The position numbers were made by a program, and so were the translations under genes. Below the pieces are notes generated by a model, which did not search any database, was not told the DNA's origin, and saw only the letters and a list, made by a program, of their open reading frames with translations. Source: an uncultured Flavihumibacter sp. (GTDB taxonomy: Bacteria; Bacteroidota; Bacteroidia; Chitinophagales; Chitinophagaceae). From it: a stretch of DNA of 58,556 nt. Numbering within the stretch: the stretch's first letter is position 1; every line of letters starts with the position of its first letter. Where the stretch lies: contig CAMLRX010000007.1 of the NCBI GenBank assembly GCA_946482545.1, positions 1-58,556 on the forward strand. Direction: 5' to 3'. Shown piece by piece: positions 52,994-58,556 of the stretch.

Positions 52994-55255
52994 TTAATTA
53001 TCATTGTATTTGAGGTAATCGTTGATAAGATGGATCACACTTCTGTTCGAGAGGTGATTGCTTTTTTCAGGCACAACCTGGGCCGCTTTCCCAAAGTTGT
53101 CTACCAGCGACAACTCACCGGGACTATTCACAATGGTAACACGAACCCCCTGCCCCACGGCATTCTTGAGCAGGGTCTCCAGCGATCCGGCTACCATTCC
53201 ATCCGGCACCACCGTCTGGCTTGCCAGAATATGGTATTGCAGGAACTTTCTTACCAGGAGTTTTCCGGGTTCATCGGAAGGGTTGAAGTTGGGCGTTTTG
53301 GATGGGGCTGTACCGGTTCCCGGCAAAAGACCATCATTCACCGCCTTTAAAATCGCCGCATTGGAAGGAACAAACATGGTGGAGAAGCCGCTTATGCCCA
53401 GTACCCCTTGCGTGGAAGGACTGTAAGTATTGGCAGAATTGATCAGGTAGTTGTAAAAATGACTGAAATCCGATTCAGGCTCCGCCGCCAGTTTCTGCAA
53501 ATGAAAGCCAACCTGTTTATCAGAAAATACCGGCAACTGGTTAATAAAATAGACTTTCCCGTTGGTAGCCGTTTTAACACTATCCACCTGCGCTACTTTC
53601 TCCTGGTCCTCCAGGCCGGCGGTAACAATGGTGTTGTTCCGGAATCGGATGTAATCTCCTTCCGTACCCGCACTTCCGGACTTCACAATATTCTCGCCCG
53701 AAAGATTTTCCAGCAATTGTTTGTAGGGATCAAAAAAGACGCAGGTTCTTATGATTCTTTCCAGTCTGTCGTTCACGCCATTGGTGGTGGTGGAACCGCC
53801 GGGCGTGGCGCGGTATTCAAACTGGCTTTTAGAAACGTTGTACAAATAACCGGCCTCCGCAAAAACCTGGTCTGGGATCATCAGGATGTTCACGGGAACG
53901 TTGGATTTGGCCACCAGCAGGTTCAGCCCTGTAAAATTCAGTAACCTGGTCATCATGGAATAAGCCGGGTTCAGGTAAGCCTTACTGTAAACGGTGCTGA
54001 AAATATCCGACTGCTGCACTTTCGTGGTACCGTACACAAATCCGTTGCTGAGTATTTTCCTGTCGAATACATCGGCCGCGGGATCAAACCGCGCAGGCTC
54101 CGTAAACTTGTTCCGGGTAACGGCGAACTTGGAAGGCCATACAACGGTGGGGAACAAATGCGAATTTAAAAAATCAGCGATCACCTCAACCGGCATCTGG
54201 TCAAGAGAAGGATAGTACTCACACAATACATTCTTCACAAAATTGTCTACCGCTTCGTTGTTTGGAATGAAGAGTGTCCAGCAATCTTTCTGGCCATCGT
54301 TATCTTCCAGCTTTAAGTGGTTCTCGTTGTTGGGCGCGAACGACAGCAGGTTGGAATAAACCTTCACGAAAACAGAATCCGATTTTCCACTCACAACCTG
54401 GTACCTGCGGGAGGCTTCCGCATTGTAAATGAAACGCACCATATTATTGGTGTAGAGGCGGTTCAGGATGTCCCTGAAACTTTTGTACTCCGGGCGAAGG
54501 CGGATGTATTCATCGATACTTTGCAACGGCGTAATCACTTTATCAATCTCATGGATTACGCCATTTTCAGCGGAGATGTCTTTGTTGAGCACTTTTGCCT
54601 GGGCCACGTTAAAACCAGAAAATTCAGATGCGGGATAGAAATATTTGTAGTCCGCTTCACTCAAAGAATTTGCGGCCAGGAACTCATCTGTGAAATAGGA
54701 GATGTATTTGTTGTTGTAATCTGAAGGGATATAGTTTCCATCCAGTGCGCCAGCGCTGTTGCGGTTATTGGCGATGGCCATCACCTGCCTGTTGGAAGTT
54801 GCAGTGTCTTTGTAGAACCCGGTGTAATAAGCTGTTCTTCTGCGGAATGCGAGTGATGGCGTCCATCCCGCGTTATTGGCGGTGGCCTGGTAATCATCCA
54901 GCCTGTCTTTCTCAAAAGAGTTGTACACCAGTAAATACTGAACAATCGCCCTTGCGGTAACGGAATCGATCTGTTCTACGCCAGCGATGCCTTTATCTTT
55001 GAAGAAGGCCGTAAACGCATCGTCATTCGGGGCAAAGAAAGTCCAGAAACCGGCTGCTCCCATCGTTTGTTTGTATCCGGATTTGTCAATGAGCGCGATC
55101 AGGTGATTGAACCTGCCCATCTCCGTTAGCTGCTGGTAAATAGGCGGAGCAAGATCATCGGGTCTTCCGTAATAATCGTTCCATTCTTTCTTCTTACACG
55201 AAGAGAATAGAAAAATCGCGGAAGCAATGAGCAAAACAAAGTGTAATTGTTTCAT
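52994..55255 (-). CDS. Large FAS1-repeat lipoprotein, first gene of the FAS1/SusCD operon
   Basis: 753 residues with an SPII signal, Cys20 ('IFLFSSCKKKEWNDYYG'). It appears to hold four FAS1-like regions. The first is about 38-240 ('GFWTFFAPNDDAFTAFFKD', 'ISAENGVIHEIDKVITPL'). The others are about 245-400 ('CWTLFIPNNEAVDNFVKNV'), 430-580 and 590-750 ('GFSTMFVPSNAAILKAVND', 'NRSVIHLINDYLKYN'). No C-terminal beta-sandwich like the other two FAS1 proteins. Encoded ahead of SusC, it is a candidate surface glycan-binding or SusCD-associated protein (inference from position and lipidation). Confidence 0.85.
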   Translation of the reverse strand: MKQLHFVLLIASAIFLFSSCKKKEWNDYYGRPDDLAPPIYQQLTEMGRFNHLIALIDKSGYKQTMGAAGFWTFFAPNDDAFTAFFKDKGIAGVEQIDSVTARAIVQYLLVYNSFEKDRLDDYQATANNAGWTPSLAFRRRTAYYTGFYKDTATSNRQVMAIANNRNSAGALDGNYIPSDYNNKYISYFTDEFLAANSLSEADYKYFYPASEFSGFNVAQAKVLNKDISAENGVIHEIDKVITPLQSIDEYIRLRPEYKSFRDILNRLYTNNMVRFIYNAEASRRYQVVSGKSDSVFVKVYSNLLSFAPNNENHLKLEDNDGQKDCWTLFIPNNEAVDNFVKNVLCEYYPSLDQMPVEVIADFLNSHLFPTVVWPSKFAVTRNKFTEPARFDPAADVFDRKILSNGFVYGTTKVQQSDIFSTVYSKAYLNPAYSMMTRLLNFTGLNLLVAKSNVPVNILMIPDQVFAEAGYLYNVSKSQFEYRATPGGSTTTNGVNDRLERIIRTCVFFDPYKQLLENLSGENIVKSGSAGTEGDYIRFRNNTIVTAGLEDQEKVAQVDSVKTATNGKVYFINQLPVFSDKQVGFHLQKLAAEPESDFSHFYNYLINSANTYSPSTQGVLGISGFSTMFVPSNAAILKAVNDGLLPGTGTAPSKTPNFNPSDEPGKLLVRKFLQYHILASQTVVPDGMVAGSLETLLKNAVGQGVRVTIVNSPGELSLVDNFGKAAQVVPEKSNHLSNRSVIHLINDYLKYNDN

Positions 55256-55795
55256 ATAGCATTAGCTTAAACTAAATGTCCACCATGCAATCTGGCATGG
55301 CAATAAGGGCCGTATAAAGGAAATTCTATTTACAACAAACGGTAACGAATAAATGAAAAGGAGTGAAGCTGGTGGTAATGCAATAAAGCATTCCTTGCGC
55401 TGGTAGGTTTAAATAGCATCATGGCAGCAATTAGTTAGTTATTAAGGCAATCTGTTAGCAAACTTCCGGGAAATTCTTCCCGTTGGTGGAATAAAAGTAG
55501 TTATCGAAAACAGAGAACTATCCTGAAGTATCCTGCTATAATGGCTCGGGAACGATTGCGTAAAATAATTTTTTAGTCATTAAACTTATCCATAAGGTTT
55601 AGAAAAAACAGGATGGGGCGGGTCAGGTTTTAAACCTGCATCAGCTACTTTCGTTTCAAATAAATTGCTATGCCCCAAAAGCTGTTTAATGCTTTAAACA
55701 AGGTGCTTTCTTTTGAACTAATTATAAGGCAGGATCAGAATTTGTTACAGGCAATCCCCGCAGAACCCCGCTATTGTAAAAGATGGGTGTTTAAA
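55256..55795. promoter_or_regulatory. Divergent 540-base leader between FAS1/SusCD operon and CE12 gene
   Basis: No credible gene. It holds several inverted repeats: ccatgc/gcatgg (55283-55300, 27 bases before the FAS1 start on -), aatgc/gcatt (55377-55392), cgggaa/ttcccg (55467-55482), and the 15-base palindrome caggttttaaacctg (55624-55638). A near-consensus + strand -7 box TACTTTCG lies at 55646-55653. Long leaders are usual ahead of SusCD operons; no binding protein can be assigned. A frame from ATG 55670 runs into the CE12 gene but adds 42 residues ahead of its signal peptide. Confidence 0.5.
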
Positions 55796-57115
55796 ATGAT
55801 GGGAATCACTAAACTGATGGTGGTTCTTTTCTCCACAGGCCTCTGCGCCCAACACCTTAAATTCGATTTCGGACATGGAACTATCGCAAAAGGATACACG
55901 AAAGTATTGCCGGACACAAAATTCAATACCACCACAGGCTATGGCATCCTCGGCAATTCCGCAACCATCGTTGCCGTGGAAAGAAAAGGAAAAAACAACC
56001 TCGTTTCCGATTACTGCACCTCTTCCCAACCCTTCTTCTTTTCAGTTCAGCTTCCAGAAGGCAATTACGATGTTACCGTAATTACAGGCGATGCAGAAGG
56101 TACTTCCGCCACCACCATTAAAGCAGAATGCCGAAGGCTGATGGTGGAAAAAGCCATTACCGCCAACGGGAAATTTTTACGGAATACATTCACTGTAAAT
56201 ATCCGTGACAGTATCATCCATGCAACAGGTGAAAAAATCAGGCTGAAGCCCCGTGAAAAAACATACCTCCACTGGGACAATGCACTGACCCTGGAATTCA
56301 GCAACGAAGCGCCGAAAATCTGCGGGATAGAAATCAAAAGAAATACTTCGGCCGCTACCGTATTCCTCGCCGGAAACTCCACCGTGGTGGACCAGGCGCA
56401 GGAACCTTACGCCGCCTGGGGACAAATGATTCCCGCCTTCTTTCAACCCGGAAAGGTGGTGTTTGCGAATTATGCAGAATCGGGAGAAGCGCTGCGCAGT
56501 TTCGCCTCCGCCAGAAGACTGGATAAAATTATCAGCCTGATGAAAAAAGGCGATTACCTTTTTGTTGAATTCGCCCACAACGATCAGAAACCAGGAAGCG
56601 CCCACGTAGAACCTTTTACTACTTATAAGGAACAACTTAAAAAATACATCGCCGCGGCAAGAAGCAAAGGAGGAATACCGGTACTGGTAACCTCCATGCA
56701 CAGACGAAATTTTGACGCGAACGGAAAGATCATCAATACCCTCGGCGATTATCCCGCCGCCATGCGTGAAACTGCACGGGAAGAAAATGTAGCGCTTATC
56801 GACCTCAATGAGATGAGCAAAACACTGTATGAAGCCCTGGGTGAAACACCGTCTTTAAAAGCGTTTGTGCACTACGCGGCCAACAGTTTTCCCAACCAGC
56901 CTCAACCTATACAGGACAATACGCATTTCAGCAACTATGGCGCGTATGAACTGGCAAAATGTGTGGTAACCGGCATCCGGCAATCTATCCCGGCTCTGGC
57001 GCGGCAACTTAAAAAGGACCTTCCCGTATTCGATCCCGCAAAGCCATCTCCTGCTGAAGCCTTTGTATTACCCCATAGCCCGTTGTCTCCGGTGGTTAAG
57101 CCCGACGGCAATTAA
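55796..57115 (+). CDS. CE12-type acetylesterase with N-terminal beta-sandwich
   Basis: 439 residues. I take the ATG at 55796 (or 55799), which begins the signal peptide 'MMGITKLMVVLFSTGLCAQ'. Residues 20-180 form a galactose-binding-like sandwich ('LKFDFGHGTIAKGYTKV'), common in YxiM-type rhamnogalacturonan acetylesterases. The SGNH domain follows: S195 in 'LAGNSTVVDQ' (N replaces the usual D of GDS), G230 region 'NYAESGEALRSF', N262 in 'FAHNDQKPG', and D374-x-x-H377 in 'QDNTHFSNYGA'. It probably deacetylates pectin outside the cytoplasm. Divergent from the SusCD operon; the SGNH gene follows after 31 bases. Confidence 0.88.
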   Translation: MMGITKLMVVLFSTGLCAQHLKFDFGHGTIAKGYTKVLPDTKFNTTTGYGILGNSATIVAVERKGKNNLVSDYCTSSQPFFFSVQLPEGNYDVTVITGDAEGTSATTIKAECRRLMVEKAITANGKFLRNTFTVNIRDSIIHATGEKIRLKPREKTYLHWDNALTLEFSNEAPKICGIEIKRNTSAATVFLAGNSTVVDQAQEPYAAWGQMIPAFFQPGKVVFANYAESGEALRSFASARRLDKIISLMKKGDYLFVEFAHNDQKPGSAHVEPFTTYKEQLKKYIAAARSKGGIPVLVTSMHRRNFDANGKIINTLGDYPAAMRETAREENVALIDLNEMSKTLYEALGETPSLKAFVHYAANSFPNQPQPIQDNTHFSNYGAYELAKCVVTGIRQSIPALARQLKKDLPVFDPAKPSPAEAFVLPHSPLSPVVKPDGN

Positions 57116-57146
57116 TGCCTATCTTTAAGTTCAATCTTTACAGTAT

Positions 57147-57809
57147 ATGAAATTAACGATCGCTCTTTTCTCCACTTTATTCCTGCTTTCATTTATGCCC
57201 GTTCAACAAAAAAAACGCATCGTTTTCTTCGGTGATTCCATCACACAGGCTGGCGCAAATAAAGGCGGTTATATCCAACGCATCGATAGTATGCTGAAGG
57301 TTTCCGGTAAAAATTCCGGGTATGAATTAATTGGCGCCGGCATCGGAGGAAATAAAATTTACGACCTCTACCTCAGGATGGAAGAAGATGTGCTCGCTAA
57401 AAATCCGGATATCGTGGTAATATGGGTGGGCGTGAACGATGTGTGGCACAAAAGGACCTCAGGAACCGGAACCGATCCCGATAAGTTCCTCCGCTTCTAC
57501 AACGCGGTCGTCAAAAAACTCCGTGATAAAAACATCAAAGTTGTGTTGTGCACACCCGCTGCCATCGGTGAAAAAACGGACTTCACCAATGAACTGGACG
57601 GCGACCTCAACAAATACGCGTCCTTTATCAGAGACCTCGCTACAAAAAATGATTGTGGTCTGATAGACATGAGGAAGTCGTTTCTCGATTATAACCTGAA
57701 ACACAATACAGCAAACAAGGAATCAGGCATCCTCACTACCGATCGGGTGCACCTGAATGAAAAAGGAAATCAATTCGTTGCAGAGGAAATGATGAAAGTC
57801 CTGTTTTAG
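57147..57809 (+). CDS. Secreted SGNH/GDSL hydrolase
   Basis: 220 residues with a signal peptide (about 1-20). Blocks: S31 in 'FFGDSITQAG', G and N in 'GAGIGGNKI' and 'VGVNDVWH', and the D-x-x-H of 'TTDRVHLNEKGNQ'. This compact form is typical of carbohydrate acetylesterases and lysophospholipase L1-like esterases; acetyl-pectin or oligosaccharide is the likely substrate by context. Follows the CE12 gene in the same direction. Its last bases overlap the end of the convergent gene at 57806. Confidence 0.85.
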   Translation: MKLTIALFSTLFLLSFMPVQQKKRIVFFGDSITQAGANKGGYIQRIDSMLKVSGKNSGYELIGAGIGGNKIYDLYLRMEEDVLAKNPDIVVIWVGVNDVWHKRTSGTGTDPDKFLRFYNAVVKKLRDKNIKVVLCTPAAIGEKTDFTNELDGDLNKYASFIRDLATKNDCGLIDMRKSFLDYNLKHNTANKESGILTTDRVHLNEKGNQFVAEEMMKVLF

Positions 57810-58021
57810 GACTTTCTCTTTCCTCCGGCTACTAATAATACGATACCGCCCACCGCTGCGATGCCACCCGCATAAGAGGGCCATCCGATGGTTTTGTTTT
57901 CTTTCTTATTGATTTCCACCGGCCCGAGATCGGCCACTTCTTTTTCCGTGGTAAAATTCACTTCTCTGAATACGATCATGGCAATGCCCACAACCAGTAA
58001 AATAACACCTGCTATTCTCAT
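57806..58021 (-). CDS. Small membrane protein, DUF3185-like
   Basis: 71 residues with two hydrophobic segments (about 3-19 'IAGVILLVVGIAMIVF' and 47-65 'SYAGGIAAVGGIVLLVAGG') and a middle loop reading 'EKEVADLGPVEINKKENKT'. This pattern resembles the small DUF3185 proteins. Role unknown. Fifteen bases downstream of the other membrane protein gene, so probably co-transcribed. Its stop overlaps the convergent SGNH gene by 4 bases. Confidence 0.72.
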   Translation of the reverse strand: MRIAGVILLVVGIAMIVFREVNFTTEKEVADLGPVEINKKENKTIGWPSYAGGIAAVGGIVLLVAGGKRKS

Positions 58022-58036
58022 GTTGGTAAATTTTAG

Positions 58037-58516
58037 TTATTGAACGGACTCTCTTCCTCCTGGGGATTTCTGGTTCTTTTTGATTACACCCGATCCTATG
58101 ATAGAAGCAACCACACCAAGTATTGCATTCACAATCAATGTATTTGTAAGAATCGTAAGGAACATATCATCCTGTTCCACTTCACTTCCGGCCTCAGGCA
58201 TGTTCTGCAACACTTCTCCTTCGGGCACCATACTTTTCTGCATATAAAAAAGAATGAGTCCCACCGCAGTAGTAATGATCACACCCAGCAACGTACTACT
58301 CCAGCCCACCCTGAACAGGTGCGCGGAAGAGGCATTGCCACCAGCAAGTTTATTCTGACGGATCAGTCCAAATAAAACGATACTGAAAAAAAGCCCGTTG
58401 CCAATGTACAACAGAACAATATTGAGGTAATTGCTGTTAAAAGCAAAGATGGCCAGCAGCACCAGGTAAACTACTGAAGCAACCATCGAAATGGATATAG
58501 CGTTCTTTGTAAACAT
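58037..58516 (-). CDS. Four-helix membrane protein of unknown function
   Basis: 159 residues with four predicted membrane spans at about 8-26, 31-51, 68-90 and 120-146, a short acidic loop before the last ('EAGSEVEQDD') and a charged tail. The layout resembles the DUF4199 family of Bacteroidota, but I cannot assign it with certainty. Complete in the window, with 40 bases of upstream sequence that show no clear promoter. Confidence 0.7.
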   Translation of the reverse strand: MFTKNAISISMVASVVYLVLLAIFAFNSNYLNIVLLYIGNGLFFSIVLFGLIRQNKLAGGNASSAHLFRVGWSSTLLGVIITTAVGLILFYMQKSMVPEGEVLQNMPEAGSEVEQDDMFLTILTNTLIVNAILGVVASIIGSGVIKKNQKSPGGRESVQ

Positions 58517-58556
58517 AGCTTCTGATTTCCGGTATCCTATTAAAAAATCGTTCCTG

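Noticed and set aside
52948..53004. N-terminal extension of the SusC at 49693
   Set aside because: Overlaps the FAS1 stop and precedes an obvious signal peptide start.
55670..55795. 42-residue extension of the CE12-like esterase
   Set aside because: Would put a non-hydrophobic stretch before the signal peptide; an ATG at 55796 fits secretion.

Overview
The window looks like chromosomal DNA of a Bacteroidota bacterium, most likely a plant- or soil-associated member of the Chitinophagaceae (inference). The grounds are two SusC/SusD pairs, FecR anti-sigma regulation with a DUF4974-like tail, SPII lipoproteins, a type IX secretion (T9SS) type-B sorting domain with a PorP/SprF partner, a glycine-tailed RRM protein, and a general lack of Shine-Dalgarno sequences. 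I saw no rRNA, tRNA, transposase, phage gene or CRISPR array.

Region 1 (1-5848, + strand) is a cell-surface signalling unit: the 3' end of an ECF sigma factor gene, a FecR anti-sigma factor, a TonB-dependent transducer with an STN domain and a secreted purple-acid-phosphatase-like metallophosphoesterase, closed by a good terminator. Region 2 (5849-7096) holds an RRM RNA-binding protein, a 43-codon small gene and several strong hairpins, some of which may belong to a small RNA.

Region 3 (7097-30177, all - strand, 13 genes) joins depolymerisation of rhamnogalacturonan I (RG-I) to L-rhamnose catabolism. In transcription order it is: rhamnose/H+ symporter RhaT, fused rhamnulose-phosphate aldolase/lactaldehyde dehydrogenase, mutarotase RhaM, RhaI-type isomerase, FGGY kinase, GH106 alpha-L-rhamnosidase, GH2, GH28, PL11 lyase, CE12 acetylesterase, an unassigned probable (alpha/alpha)6 glycosidase, GH105 unsaturated uronyl hydrolase and a second GH2. 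Two gaps in the rhamnose part are filled by inverted-repeat elements. A GntR regulator with a sugar-binding domain is divergently transcribed at 30330, followed by a second GH105.

Region 4 (32879-55255, all - strand, 10 tightly spaced genes) is a surface capture and attack machine: FAS1 lipoprotein, SusC, SusD, two more FAS1 lipoproteins, SusC, SusD, a 1664-residue T9SS-exported polysaccharide lyase family 1 (PL1)/LamG/Fn3 protein, its PorP/SprF partner, and a stand-alone PL1 lyase. Divergent from it (55796-57809, + strand) are a CE12-type esterase with an N-terminal beta-sandwich and a small SGNH hydrolase. Region 5 (57806-58516, - strand) has two small membrane proteins.

Working model (inference): surface PL1 lyases cut the homogalacturonan parts of pectin, FAS1 and SusD lipoproteins bind the products and SusC imports them. 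Periplasmic PL11, GH28, CE12, GH105, GH106 and GH2 enzymes strip and cut RG-I, and RhaT, RhaM, RhaI, the kinase and the aldolase/dehydrogenase turn the freed L-rhamnose into dihydroxyacetone phosphate and lactate. The unusual parts are the three FAS1 lipoproteins interleaved with SusCD, the T9SS type-B lyase between a PorP/SprF gene and two SusCD pairs, and the repeat elements inside the rhamnose operon.
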